This document shows, one piece after another, positions 1-7,799 of a DNA stretch of 52,093 bases. The notes below the pieces were generated by a model. The model had not been told where the DNA came from. It searched no databases and saw only the letters and a list, made by a program, of their open reading frames with translations. The stretch covers positions 1-52,093 of the forward strand of contig CALEIM010000025.1 in assembly GCA_937876395.1 (NCBI GenBank). Reading direction: 5' to 3'. The DNA comes from an uncultured Wenzhouxiangella sp. (GTDB lineage: Bacteria > Pseudomonadota > Gammaproteobacteria > Xanthomonadales > Wenzhouxiangellaceae). Within the stretch, counting starts at the first letter, position 1. Every line of letters begins with the position of its first letter. A program made the translations under genes and the position numbers.

Positions 1-118
1 CCTGCGTCAACACCTGATCCCACAGATCAGAGGGCGGCACACTCGCCCGAGGCGTAATGCGATGAACTCGATCAGCCGTACCGGCCAGCTCCGCCAGGAA
101 CTCGTCGTGATCGGTCAT
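1..118 (-). CDS. N-terminus of unidentified protein coupled to ECF sigma factor (partial)
   Basis: An open frame runs from ATG at 118-116 off the left edge, giving 39 residues (begins MTDHDEFLAELAG). Its ATG overlaps the TGA of the sigma-factor gene in an ATGA arrangement, so the two are probably translationally coupled. Genes in this position after ECF sigma factors are often anti-sigma factors or signalling partners, but the visible residues show no diagnostic domain and no membrane segment. I do not recognise the family. Only the N-terminus is available. Confidence 0.55.
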   Translation of the reverse strand, partial: MTDHDEFLAELAGTADRVHRITPRASVPPSDLWDQVLTQ

Positions 119-540
119 GTAGCCGCTCCTTTCGCCATAGTGGTGCGAAGTGTTTTAAATGCGCGAGACTGTGCGACTTTCACCGCGCTCTCGGTACTGT
201 CCTGAATCTGGGCTATCTCGCGCATGCTTAAACCACTCAGACGAAGCTCAACGATTTCCCGCTGCCGTTCCGGCAGGGCATCAAGCGCAGCACGGAGTTC
301 ATCCATTTCGGTACGGTGGATCGCTATCTCCTCCGGACCGGGCGATGCATCGGCCAGATTCATTGGAGGCAGATTCACCGGACGATACCGCCGCCAGGAA
401 TCTCGCAAAAGGTTTCTTGCGATGGTGAACAACCAGGCGCGAAAGCTGGTCGCGTGTTGTTGCTGGTATCGATGCAAGTTCTGCAGCGCCTGCACAAATA
501 TCTGGGCCGTGAGATCGGCGGCTGCAACCCGACCACCCTC
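115..540 (-). pseudogene. ECF-type RNA polymerase sigma factor, N-terminally truncated
   Basis: The frame shows sigma region 2 (ADLTAQIFVQAL, then FRAWLFTIARNLLRDSWRR) and region 4 (ALDALPERQREIVELRLSGLSMREIA), the two-domain layout of ECF sigma-70 factors that redirect RNA polymerase to stress or envelope promoters. The usual 20-30 residues before the ADLT motif are missing. The nominal upstream extension to an ATG at 582 is built from sequence that codes, on the other strand, for an HxlR regulator. The native start is therefore lost near 525-545 and the gene is probably a fragment here. It is coupled by ATGA overlap to the gene running off the left edge. The family call is firm; whether the product is functional is doubtful. 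Confidence 0.75.
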
Positions 541-771
541 ACACAGCGACTTGTTCTGCTGGAGAACATGCGGCTGGTCCACAAGAATGTACAGTCACGC
601 CTGCCGCCCCGCTGCACGTACGAACTCACGGAAGCCGGCCGTGCACTGGACAGTGTCATCGTTGCGATCGACGAATGGGCCAGGCAACACATGGAAGCAT
701 GCACCAGTCAGGCGCCGGCGAAAAGTACGGCCCGGCGCAGTGTGCCACCCGTCGCGGCTGCAGCAGACTGA
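525..771 (+). pseudogene. HxlR-family transcriptional regulator, C-terminal fragment
   Basis: In this frame the product reads NPTTLTQRLVLLENMRLVHK, then PPRCTYELTEAGRALDSVI and EWARQHME. This matches the second half of HxlR-type winged-helix regulators: the recognition helix with its TTLTQRL-type motif, the wing with PPRxxYELTEAG, and the C-terminal dimer helix. The first roughly 40 residues of the family are absent. Upstream sequence in the same frame is antisense to the ECF sigma factor. The fragment ends at TGA 769-771, convergent with the pseudo-receiver gene at 794. It marks one side of an abrupt junction near 525-545 and is unlikely to be expressed as a working regulator. Confidence 0.65.
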
Positions 772-793
772 CTGCGGTCAACCCTGAATTACG

Positions 794-1558
794 TTACAGC
801 TTGCGCCTGAGCAGATTACCGATACTGCTGCGCTGTTTGCCTTCCTGCTGCTCGAACTCCGGGTAACGTTTCCGGTACTCGTCCAGCAGTTCGTTGGCAC
901 GGCTCAGACGCTCACGCAGGTCACTGATGGCTCCGCCACCAGCAGACGTGGCGCGACCCGTGTTGGTCAGCTGTTTGCGCAGCGCCTCGTTCTCAGCACT
1001 CAGATCTGCCACCACCCGGCGCAGCTGCCTGATCTCGTCAGAGACCGAAGCTTCCTGACCGGAACTCACCGGATCCAGCACGCTCGCTACGGGATTGGAT
1101 TTCTCAGGTGCCACCGGGGCAGACTGGCTCCGGCGTTCCCGAGGTTTGCCCGACCCTGAGGACGGCGCCGGCGCCTCGCGGGACTGCCGGATGAGCGTCA
1201 CGGCGCGTTCGCCCAGGTTCTTGTCGCCCAATGGTTTAAGCAGCAGCAGGTCCGCACCGGCCAGTTCAGCTTCGGTGCGGAGTTCTGCGGCTGAGCTGCC
1301 CTCGGGCGCAGCCAGGATGACCGGTACGCCGCGCAGGCGCCGTACGCCGCGCGCCTTGCGGCCCAGGTCGAAACCGTTCATCTGCGGCAGGTCCGTCGCG
1401 GCGATTATCAGATCAGGAGTGTTCTTCTGCAGCCAGGCCAGCGCCTCACGGGCGTTGACAGCCATGGTGACATCGAAATTGTGAACGAGCAGCAGCATCT
1501 CGACAATCTGTCGCTGTGAGGCATCAGGTTCCGCCAGAAGTACAGAGAATGTCGCCAT
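794..1558 (-). CDS. Pseudo-receiver (REC-like) protein with C-terminal coiled coil
   Basis: The 254-residue protein begins with a CheY-like receiver fold (residues 4-122). The acidic pocket and phosphoacceptor are altered: the usual DD pair is E10-P11, the expected phospho-Asp position is Ala54 (context IIAATDLPQMNG, with an Asp two residues later), and the switch Thr/Ser is Ala. Lys108 in LLLLKPL is kept. Phosphorylation by a standard histidine kinase is therefore unlikely. A low-complexity linker (125-175) leads to a predicted coiled coil (about 176-240, RQLRRVVADLSAENEALRKQ). There is no DNA-binding or enzymatic output domain. It lies 84 bp downstream of minE on the same strand, so it may be co-transcribed with minDE and act as a scaffold; that role is inference. 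Confidence 0.75.
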   Translation of the reverse strand: MATFSVLLAEPDASQRQIVEMLLLVHNFDVTMAVNAREALAWLQKNTPDLIIAATDLPQMNGFDLGRKARGVRRLRGVPVILAAPEGSSAAELRTEAELAGADLLLLKPLGDKNLGERAVTLIRQSREAPAPSSGSGKPRERRSQSAPVAPEKSNPVASVLDPVSSGQEASVSDEIRQLRRVVADLSAENEALRKQLTNTGRATSAGGGAISDLRERLSRANELLDEYRKRYPEFEQQEGKQRSSIGNLLRRKL

Positions 1559-1583
1559 GTTAAGGGCAAGATAGCATGCAGAA

Positions 1584-1621
1584 GCGGGTTCACAGCGTGC
1601 AATGGCTCACGGAACCCGCTC
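1584..1621 (-). terminator. Inverted repeat after minE, weak terminator candidate
   Basis: Perfect 9-bp arms (AGCGGGTTC at 1584-1592, GAACCCGCT at 1613-1621) flank a 20-nt loop in the minE to pseudo-receiver gap. No T-run follows on either strand, so it may be an RNA stability hairpin rather than an intrinsic terminator. Confidence 0.3.
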
Positions 1622-1642
1622 CCGGAAACTGCAAGGGTCAGC

Positions 1643-2014
1643 TTACCTGCGTCTGGCTTTTGAGCGGCCCTGACCGGATTTGCCACCCGATTTTCCGCCG
1701 CTTTTGCCGGTACTTTCCTGAGCGGGTTTCGGGCGGTTGCCTGCCGCGGATTCCTCAGAGGCCGCCTGGGTGGCCCCGTCCGCGGCGGACAGCGGCAGGT
1801 TGGCCATCAGCACCATACGCTCGCCCTGCTGTTCGAAGCGGACGTCGTACTCCTGATCCTCACTGGGGAAGTACTTGCCGATCACGCCCAGGAGTTCCGT
1901 CTTGAGCTCCTGCATCTTGCCCGGCGTAAGTTTGGCCCGGTCGTACGAGAGGACAAGCTTGAGGCGTTCCTTGACGTTGTCCTTGCTGCGGCGGCGTCCG
2001 AAAAACCTGAACAT
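1643..2014 (-). CDS. minE: Cell division topological specificity factor MinE
   Basis: MinE stimulates the MinD ATPase at the membrane and drives pole-to-pole oscillation that places the division septum at midcell. The first roughly 85 residues match the family: an N-terminal amphipathic membrane-targeting segment (MFRFFGRRRSKD), then the MinD-contact region (VKERLKLVLSYDR) and the beta-sheet dimer domain (LGVIGKYFPSEDQEYDVRFEQQ). At 123 residues it is about 35 longer than usual. The extra tail is disordered, rich in Gly, Lys and Ser (repeated GGKSGGKSG) and ends in basic residues. Its ATG overlaps the minD stop in a TGATG junction, so translation is coupled. No minC is present in this cluster. 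Confidence 0.93.
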   Translation of the reverse strand: MFRFFGRRRSKDNVKERLKLVLSYDRAKLTPGKMQELKTELLGVIGKYFPSEDQEYDVRFEQQGERMVLMANLPLSAADGATQAASEESAAGNRPKPAQESTGKSGGKSGGKSGQGRSKARRR

Positions 2015-2823
2015 CAGCGTCCTCCGAAGAGGCGCCTGAGGCCGGCCATGAAACCGCCCTGTGGTTCGCTGCTGGCGAAGGGAATGTCCTGCCCGCGGAT
2101 GCGGCCGGCGATGTCGCGGAAAGCGCTGCCTGCGCCGCTCTTGTTGCCCGCGTCCAGGCTCGCGGGGCTGCCCAGGTTGGTCGACACCAGGATCTGCTCG
2201 TCCTCGGGGACTATGCCGATCAGCTTGACGCCCAGGATCTCAAGGACGTCGTTGACCTCGAGCATGTCGCCACGCTTGACCATCTCGGGCCGCAGGCGGT
2301 TGACTATGAGCCTTACCTCGTCGACAGAGCTGGATTCCAGCAGGCCGATGATCCTGTCTGCGTCGCGGACACTGGAGACTTCCGGGTTGACTACGACCAG
2401 CGCGCCCTGAGCGGCGGAGGCAGCCGTCTGGAAGCCCATCTCTATCCCTGCCGGTGAGTCGATGAGTACGCGGTCGAAGCCTTCGTCCTCGAGCAGCTCA
2501 CGTACTGTTTCCTGCATGTGCTCTACGGACAGCGCTCCCTTGTCACGGGTCTGTGAGGCAGCGAGCAGGTGCAGGTTTTCAACCCGCTTGTCACGGATCA
2601 GGGCCTGCTTCAGCTTGCAGCGGCCTTCGAAAACATCGATTATGTCGTAAACGACGCGGCCTTCAAGACCCATGACCACGTCAAGGTTCCGCAGGCCAAC
2701 GTCTGTGTCGATGACGCAGACGCGCTCTCCCAGGCTGGCCAGAGCAGCACCTACGTTCGCTGTGGTGGTTGTCTTGCCTACCCCGCCCTTGCCGGACGTC
2801 ACCACTATTGCTTTGGCATTCAC
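2014..2823 (-). CDS. minD: Septum site-determining ATPase MinD
   Basis: MinD is a ParA/MinD-type ATPase that binds membranes as an ATP dimer and, with MinC and MinE, blocks division at the poles. The 269-residue protein has the deviant Walker A GKGGVGKTTT (residues 11-20), the switch II region (RVLIDSPAGIEMGFQTA) and a C-terminal amphipathic membrane-targeting helix (FMAGLRRLFGG). All are standard for functional MinD. It is translated just ahead of minE. Unusually, the gene upstream on the same strand is uvrD, 90 bp away, where minC would be expected in a minCDE operon. MinC must be encoded elsewhere or be absent. Confidence 0.95.
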   Translation of the reverse strand: MNAKAIVVTSGKGGVGKTTTTANVGAALASLGERVCVIDTDVGLRNLDVVMGLEGRVVYDIIDVFEGRCKLKQALIRDKRVENLHLLAASQTRDKGALSVEHMQETVRELLEDEGFDRVLIDSPAGIEMGFQTAASAAQGALVVVNPEVSSVRDADRIIGLLESSSVDEVRLIVNRLRPEMVKRGDMLEVNDVLEILGVKLIGIVPEDEQILVSTNLGSPASLDAGNKSGAGSAFRDIAGRIRGQDIPFASSEPQGGFMAGLRRLFGGR

Positions 2824-2913
2824 CGGATGGTCCTCCCGAACTTATCGGACTCCTGGCAAGGAGTCCCGAATTGGCGCACTATACCACTCACTTGCAGCGC
2901 CAGAATTTGAGTT

Positions 2914-5169
2914 TCATGCGGGTGACAGGTTGGCATATTTCGCGCTGAGCCGGCGCGCTCCGGCCTCGTCGAACACGACGGTCAGCTCGACCCCCTTGCC
3001 TTCACCTGCCACGCCGACGATGGTGCCCACACCGAAGCGCGGGTGCCGGACGCGTTCACCGCCGCGGTAATTCACTGCCGGTGCGGACGGTTCGCTGCTG
3101 GCAGGTGGCGGCAGCTGCGCTCCCTGCCAGGTGCTGATTCGCGGCTTCTGCATGCCAGAAGATCCGGAAAGCGATATCTCCTGACCGAATATGTCGACCT
3201 CGACGAGGCTTGAGCGGGGGATGTCCTGCATGAACCTGCTGGGCCGCACGGCTTCGGTCCGGCCGAACGTCATGCGCGACTCGCAGTACTGCAGGTAAAG
3301 CTCCCGCTGCGCGCGGGTGATTCCCACATACAGCAGGCGCCGTTCCTCTTCCAGTTCGTGCAGGGACGCGACCGATGAACGGTGTGGGATGAGGCCTTCC
3401 TCGAGCCCCAGCAGGAACACCACGGGGAACTCGAGGCCCTTGGCGTTGTGCAGCGTCATGAGGGTGACGGCTTCGTCGGCGACTTCCTTGTTGACTGCCT
3501 TGACCGCCCGGTCGTCGACGCTGCCCAGCAGCGCAGCTTCGTCCAGGAAGTCTGCCATCGAGCCGCCGCCGTCTTCCTGTTCCCATTCGATGACGGCGTT
3601 GACGAGCTCGTCAAGGTTCTCGACCCGCGCCTGCGCCTCGAAACTGCCTTCCTGCTTCAGTGCCTGCAGATAGTTGCTCGAGTCGAGGATCAGTTTCAGG
3701 AACTGGCTGGCACCGATGTCGTTGCTGGCTTCGATCAGGTCGTCCATGACCTGGCTGAACTCGGCGATGCGCTTCACTGCCGGTGTGCCACGCAGAACCT
3801 CGTCTGCCTGACGCACGGCGTCGGCGAAACGCACGCCCTTGCGGGTTGCCCAGTCGACCAGGTTCTGTTCGCTGGTCTTGCCTATGCCGCGTTTGGGGCG
3901 GTTGAGGATGCGGCGCCAGGCCAGGTCGTCGGCCGGGTTCAGGGCTGCGCGGGCGTAGGCGAGTACGTCCTTCACTTCCAGCCGGTCGTAGAAGCCCACG
4001 CCGCCGACGATGTTGGCCGCGATGCCGGCGCGCCGCATGGCTTCCTCGACGGTACGCGACTGCGAGTTGGTGCGGTACAGCACGGCGAAGTCGTTCAGGC
4101 TCAGCCCGTGCTCGCCGCGCAGCCGCTCAACCTGGCGGGCTACGAAGTCCGCCTCGTTCCGGTGGTCGATGGCGCGGTAGAGGCGGACCTTCTCGCCGCC
4201 TTCCTTGACCGGTTTCAGGTCCTTGTCGAGCCGGCCGACGTTCTCACGGATAAGCGCGTTGGCCACCTCGATCACGTTGGCGGTCGAGCGGTAGTTGAGT
4301 TCCAGCCGGTAGACAGCGGCGTCGGGGAAGTCCTTCTGGAAGTCCAGGATGTTGCTGATGTCAGCCCCCCGGAATGAGTAGACGGACTGGTCGGGGTCGC
4401 CGACCACCATCAGGTTCCGGTCGCGCGAGGCCAGCTGGTTGGTGAGCCGGTACTGGGCGTGGTTGGTGTCCTGGTACTCGTCGACGTGGATGAACATGGC
4501 GCGCTGCTGCACGCGTTCGAGCACTTCCGGCTGTTCATCGAACAGCTCCACTGTGCGGCCCAGGATGTCGTTGAAGTCGACGCCGTTCAGTCCGCGCAGG
4601 CGGCTTTCGTAGCGGCGGAAAACTTCTGATACGAGTTCGAGCGAGATGCCTGCGTTGCCGTAGCCCGCGAACATGCGTTCGGCGACGCTGCCGAGCATGT
4701 CCGGAGTCCACAGGTTGCTCTTGGCGCGGTCGATGAGAGAGCGCAGCAGCCGCGGGTTGATCTCTTCCAGGCCCTGGACGGTGCCCATGATCTCCTTGAG
4801 CATGTCCAGCTGGTCGGAATCATCGAAAATCGCGAAGCCCTGCACCAGGCCTATCAGGTCGCCGTAGGAACGGAGGATGCGCAGGCAGGCACCGTGGAAG
4901 GTGCTGACCCACACGTCACGCGCACCTGCGCCCGTCAGGCGGGTGACGCGTTCGCGGAGTTCGCCGGCGGCCTTGTTCGTGAAGGTGACGGTCATGATCT
5001 GCTGGGGCAGCACGCCCTGCTCTTCCATGAGCCAGGCCACGCGCTGCACGACGGTGCGCGTCTTGCCGGAACCGGCACCGGCTATCACGAGTGCGGGTCC
5101 TTCGAAATGCAGCACGGCTGCCCGCTGCTGCTCGTTCAGTCCATCTAGTAAAGGGTGATCTTCAGGCAC
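2914..5169 (-). CDS. uvrD: DNA helicase II, UvrD/PcrA type (SF1A)
   Basis: This is a 3'-5' superfamily 1A helicase acting in nucleotide-excision and mismatch repair. The 751-residue protein shows the Q motif (LNEQQRAAV), Walker A (GAGSGKT, residues 31-37), motif Ia (TFTNKAAGELRERV), Walker B/motif II (VDEYQDTN), motif III (VVGDPDQSVYSFRGAD), motif IV (LELNYRS), motif V (LMTLHNAKGLEFPVVF) and motif VI (EEERRLLYVGITRA). The C-terminus carries the small Tudor-like domain that binds RNA polymerase in UvrD/PcrA (VRHPRFGVGTIVGV). Length is close to the E. coli protein (720). The start at 5169 gives MPEDHPLLDGLN, which fits the family. It is divergent from the small gene at 5250. Confidence 0.95.
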   Translation of the reverse strand: MPEDHPLLDGLNEQQRAAVLHFEGPALVIAGAGSGKTRTVVQRVAWLMEEQGVLPQQIMTVTFTNKAAGELRERVTRLTGAGARDVWVSTFHGACLRILRSYGDLIGLVQGFAIFDDSDQLDMLKEIMGTVQGLEEINPRLLRSLIDRAKSNLWTPDMLGSVAERMFAGYGNAGISLELVSEVFRRYESRLRGLNGVDFNDILGRTVELFDEQPEVLERVQQRAMFIHVDEYQDTNHAQYRLTNQLASRDRNLMVVGDPDQSVYSFRGADISNILDFQKDFPDAAVYRLELNYRSTANVIEVANALIRENVGRLDKDLKPVKEGGEKVRLYRAIDHRNEADFVARQVERLRGEHGLSLNDFAVLYRTNSQSRTVEEAMRRAGIAANIVGGVGFYDRLEVKDVLAYARAALNPADDLAWRRILNRPKRGIGKTSEQNLVDWATRKGVRFADAVRQADEVLRGTPAVKRIAEFSQVMDDLIEASNDIGASQFLKLILDSSNYLQALKQEGSFEAQARVENLDELVNAVIEWEQEDGGGSMADFLDEAALLGSVDDRAVKAVNKEVADEAVTLMTLHNAKGLEFPVVFLLGLEEGLIPHRSSVASLHELEEERRLLYVGITRAQRELYLQYCESRMTFGRTEAVRPSRFMQDIPRSSLVEVDIFGQEISLSGSSGMQKPRISTWQGAQLPPPASSEPSAPAVNYRGGERVRHPRFGVGTIVGVAGEGKGVELTVVFDEAGARRLSAKYANLSPA

Positions 5170-5249
5170 AACCGTTGCATCATACCCGCGGGCCTGCAGG
5201 CAGCCAGTCCGGCAGGGTGGTGGGCAGCGGGTGGATGTAGAATGGCGTC

Positions 5250-5642
5250 ATGAACGACGCAGACCTGAAGTTCTACGCGGCCTGGGCCCAGCTGCTTGAC
5301 TGGATGCGGGAGTACGCAGCGGAAAATGATCATGCCTGCTTCATCAAGCAGGCTGACTTCACCGAGTACATCTACCGGATGGCGCGCCCTTATGAGATGC
5401 CGACGACGGTCATGTCGGCCAGCCTGTCGGATCCGGACGAGAAGCCGGTGCTGATGGTCAGCGCCAGCCCGCGCCACGCAGTCTTCAAGGAAGTGCAGCT
5501 GCATCCGTTCGACTCGCACGTCTACCGCCACCTGCACCTGGCGAAGGATGGTGAGGGCCTTGCGGAAGGCAACCGTACCTTCACGAGGCAGATGCTTAAC
5601 GACCTGGCTGACCGGCTGTTCCGGGTTCCCCAGGCAGCCTGA
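5250..5642 (+). CDS. Conserved-looking small soluble protein, function unknown
   Basis: This 130-residue acidic protein has no signal peptide or membrane segment. It starts MNDADLKFYAAWAQLLDWMR and contains a central beta-rich stretch (PTTVMSASLSDPDEKPVLMVSASPRH). I do not recognise the family. No Shine-Dalgarno is visible before the ATG. A TAGAAT hexamer (5238-5243) lies only 6 nt upstream, so if it is a -10 element the transcript would be nearly leaderless; no matching -35 is obvious. It is divergent from uvrD and 17 bp upstream of a small membrane protein, likely in the same operon. Confidence 0.7.
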   Translation: MNDADLKFYAAWAQLLDWMREYAAENDHACFIKQADFTEYIYRMARPYEMPTTVMSASLSDPDEKPVLMVSASPRHAVFKEVQLHPFDSHVYRHLHLAKDGEGLAEGNRTFTRQMLNDLADRLFRVPQAA

Positions 5643-5659
5643 AAGGATACTGACAACTG

Positions 5660-6020
5660 ATGGATTTCTACATTTTTCTGACCGGCCTGCACAACCTGGT
5701 GCGCTGGCTCGTGGTGATCGCCGGGGTGCTGGCGTTCGTCGTCATGCTGACAGGCCTGTTCGGCAACCGCCGCTTCGGTCCTGGTGACAGGCGCGCCGGC
5801 CTGATCTACACCGCGGTCATCGACGTGCAGCTGCTCGTCGGTCTGCTGCTGCTGTTCATCAGCCCGATAACCAGCGGTGCCATGCAGAACATGGGCGTGG
5901 CGATGAGCGACCCCGTCATGCGCTTCTTCCTGGTTGAGCACACTGCGATGATGGTGCTGGCCGTCGTGGCAGCCCACATCGGCTACTCCCTCAGCAAGAA
6001 GGAAACCGTAGCCGACCGCG
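5660..6020 (+). CDS. Small four-helix membrane protein, 3' end displaced by junction
   Basis: The first roughly 115 residues form four likely transmembrane helices: FLTGLHNLVRWLVVIAGVL, the VVMLTGLFG region, VIDVQLLVGLLLLFISPI and FLVEHTAMMVLAVVAAHIGY. Conserved-looking His residues sit at HNLVRW and in the last helix. This resembles small uncharacterised integral membrane proteins of about 120-125 residues that end in a basic Lys-rich tail (here SLSKKET). An AAGGA motif lies about 12 nt before the ATG. The frame continues to a stop at 6088, but from about 6020 the DNA encodes an NlpD-like peptidase in another frame. The native C-terminus is therefore probably missing or lies within a few residues of the junction. 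Confidence 0.65.
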
Positions 6021-6029
6021 GCCAGCCGC

Positions 6030-6332
6030 AAGGGGATCGGGATAGCCGGCAAGGAAGGCCAGCCGATTCGGGCCGCAGCTGCCGGTGAGGTGGTCTACAG
6101 TGGCACGGCACTGATAGGCTACGGCGAGCTGATCATCATCAAGCATTCCGATCAGCTATTGTCGGCCTATGGCCATAACCGCGTGCGCCTGGTGAGCGAG
6201 GGCGACCGGGTCAGTCGCGGTGAGCAGATTGCCGAGATGGGCCTGGGCGATCGTCAGGAACACATGCTGCACTTCGAGATTCGCCTCAACGGCCAGCCGG
6301 TCAATCCGGTCAACTACCTGCCGGCACCTTAG
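6030..6332 (+). pseudogene. nlpD: NlpD/M23-family (LytM) peptidase domain, C-terminal fragment
   Basis: In this frame the product reads KGIGIAGKEGQPIRAAAAGE, then VVYSGTALIGYGELIIIKHS, YGHNRVRLVSEGDRVSRGEQ and HFEIRLNGQPVNPVNYLP. This is the C-terminal LytM domain typical of NlpD-like envelope proteins, which activate amidases at the septum rather than cut peptidoglycan when zinc ligands are missing. The lipoprotein signal, LysM domain and first part of LytM are absent, and there is no credible start codon at the left edge. The fragment begins where the preceding membrane-protein gene breaks off, so 6005-6030 is a junction. The 3' end is intact and overlaps the convergent Mth938-like gene by 23 bp. 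Confidence 0.75.
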
Positions 6333-6702
6333 GCTCCATTATCATTGCCGCCAGGGCGCGGCGGTTTTCGCTCATCAGGACGTTGAAGGTGCGCGCGGCG
6401 GCATCCAGGGTCATGCACTCGATGCCAATGCCGTGGCGGATAAATTCGCGCTGCACGGCGTGCGGCAAAAAGCGTTGCCGCCGGCCGCAGCCAACGATGA
6501 CCAGCTCCGGCCCCAGCGCAATCAGCGGAGCCGCGCTTTGTTCGTCCAGGTCTTCGAGACGCTCAACCGGCCAGTCCGGATCCAGGTAGCGAGCGCCGAC
6601 GAGCAGGCTGGATTCATACCAGTTACCGCTGACTCGCACCCGGCCTGGCTCGACGCCGTGAATTTGATGGTGCGGGCCGGCGTTGTGTTCGGTTAGCTGC
6701 AT
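6310..6702 (-). CDS. Mth938-like (DUF498/NDUFAF3 family) protein
   Basis: The 130-residue protein fits the compact Mth938 fold: an N-terminal strand set with IHGVEPGRVRVSGNWYESSL, the signature segment PELVIVGCGRRQRFL and a following GIGIECMTLDAAARTFNVLM stretch. The family includes the mitochondrial complex I assembly factor NDUFAF3 and many bacterial proteins of unknown biochemical role. No transmembrane helix or signal peptide is present, so it is probably cytosolic. It lies downstream of yhbY on the same strand, 9 bp away, and overlaps the 3' end of the nlpD fragment. Family assignment is good; function is not known. Confidence 0.85.
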   Translation of the reverse strand: MQLTEHNAGPHHQIHGVEPGRVRVSGNWYESSLLVGARYLDPDWPVERLEDLDEQSAAPLIALGPELVIVGCGRRQRFLPHAVQREFIRHGIGIECMTLDAAARTFNVLMSENRRALAAMIMEPKVPAGS

Positions 6703-6711
6703 GGTGCCACG

Positions 6712-7008
6712 TTACTTCTTCGGCAGATCGATGACCGGCTTTTCCGGATGACGACGGTACAGGCTGACCACCTGGCCAATCTGGTGAACCAGCTCGGCAC
6801 CGGTCGTTTCGAGCAGGCGATCGACCCACTCACCGCGCTGGCCGCGCTCGCCCCGGAGCTTGATCTTGATCAGCTCATGGTGATTCAGGGCCTGTTCGAC
6901 TTCGACCATGACCGTCTCGCTCAAACCCTTGTCGGCGACGGTGACGACCGGATGCCGGTCATGGCTGAGGCCGCGCAGATGTTTTTTCTGGGCATTGGTC
7001 AGGGACAT
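6712..7008 (-). CDS. yhbY: Ribosome-assembly RNA-binding protein YhbY
   Basis: This is a CRM-domain protein that associates with pre-50S ribosomal particles. I chose the internal ATG at 7008, giving a 98-residue product beginning MSLTNAQKKHLRGLSHDRHP, because this matches the family's usual start and length (97 in E. coli). The longer frame to 7119 has no family support. The CRM signature is clear: a GLSHDRHPVVTVADKGL loop, VEQALNHHELIKIKL and the TGAELVHQIGQVVSLYR helix-strand with conserved basic residues. It is divergent from rlmE, the common gammaproteobacterial arrangement. Confidence 0.92.
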   Translation of the reverse strand: MSLTNAQKKHLRGLSHDRHPVVTVADKGLSETVMVEVEQALNHHELIKIKLRGERGQRGEWVDRLLETTGAELVHQIGQVVSLYRRHPEKPVIDLPKK

Positions 7009-7133
7009 TTCAAGGAATACCACGTTGCGTTGGCTGACCATGGTACCGTGAAACCCGCTCTGGAAATCACTATCCTGTGGCCCGAAATCGGTGAGCTGCA
7101 TCGCCCCGCAGGACGGCACGGACAGGAGTTGTT

Positions 7134-7733
7134 GTGGACTGGAAAAAACGCCAGGAATCCGATCACTACGTCAAGCGCGCGCGCGAGGCCGGCTATCGGG
7201 CGCGTGCGGCCTTCAAGCTGCTCGAACTCGATCAGAAGGATCGCCTGTTCCAAACCGGACAGCGGGTCGTTGATCTGGGCGCAGCACCGGGTAGCTGGAG
7301 CCAGGTGGCACGCGACCAGGTCGGGCCGGGCGGGCGTGTGATCGCGCTGGATATCCTGCCCATGGACACCATCGAGGGCGTGACCTTCATCCAGGGTGAT
7401 TTTCGTGAAGACGGGCCGCTGGCCGAGCTCGAATCGGCCATGGATGGTCGCAAGGCGGATCTTGTGCTCTCGGACATGGCACCCAATATCTCCGGTATCG
7501 GCCCGGCCGACCAGGCGCGCAGCATGCACCTGGCCGAACTGGCCGCGGCATTTGCCGATGACTGGCTGGCAGACGACGGGCTTTTCGTCGTCAAGCTGTT
7601 CCAGGGCGAAGGCTTTGATGATTTGGTCGCTGAACTGCGCAAAAAGTACGCCAGCGTGCGCATTCGCAAGCCGGCGGCCTCGCGCCCGGAAAGTCGCGAG
7701 GTCTACCTGGTCGCTGCGCGGCCGCGCCGCTGA
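7134..7733 (+). CDS. rlmE: 23S rRNA (uridine-2'-O)-methyltransferase RlmE (RrmJ/FtsJ)
   Basis: RlmE uses S-adenosylmethionine to 2'-O-methylate U2552 in the peptidyl-transferase A loop late in 50S assembly. The 199-residue protein carries the K-D-K-E catalytic tetrad seen in this family: Lys in RAAFKLLELDQ, Asp in VLSDMAPNISG, Lys in FVVKLFQGEG and Glu in SREVYLVA. The SAM motif is VVDLGAAPGSWSQVA. Translation starts at GTG 7134, supported by AGGAG at 7124-7128 and by the standard N-terminus with DHYVKRAREAGYRARAA. The gene precedes ftsH by 66 bp, as in many gammaproteobacteria, and is probably co-transcribed with it. Confidence 0.95.
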   Translation: MDWKKRQESDHYVKRAREAGYRARAAFKLLELDQKDRLFQTGQRVVDLGAAPGSWSQVARDQVGPGGRVIALDILPMDTIEGVTFIQGDFREDGPLAELESAMDGRKADLVLSDMAPNISGIGPADQARSMHLAELAAAFADDWLADDGLFVVKLFQGEGFDDLVAELRKKYASVRIRKPAASRPESREVYLVAARPRR

Positions 7734-7799
7734 ACGCAGCGTTGACCGCGTTGTCGTAAAATCTGACCCAGACCTGACCGCAAGGTGGAGAAAGACGTT

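Noticed and set aside
3382..4377. 331-residue plus-strand frame over uvrD
   Set aside because: It is a mirror frame of the helicase core with no recognisable domain.
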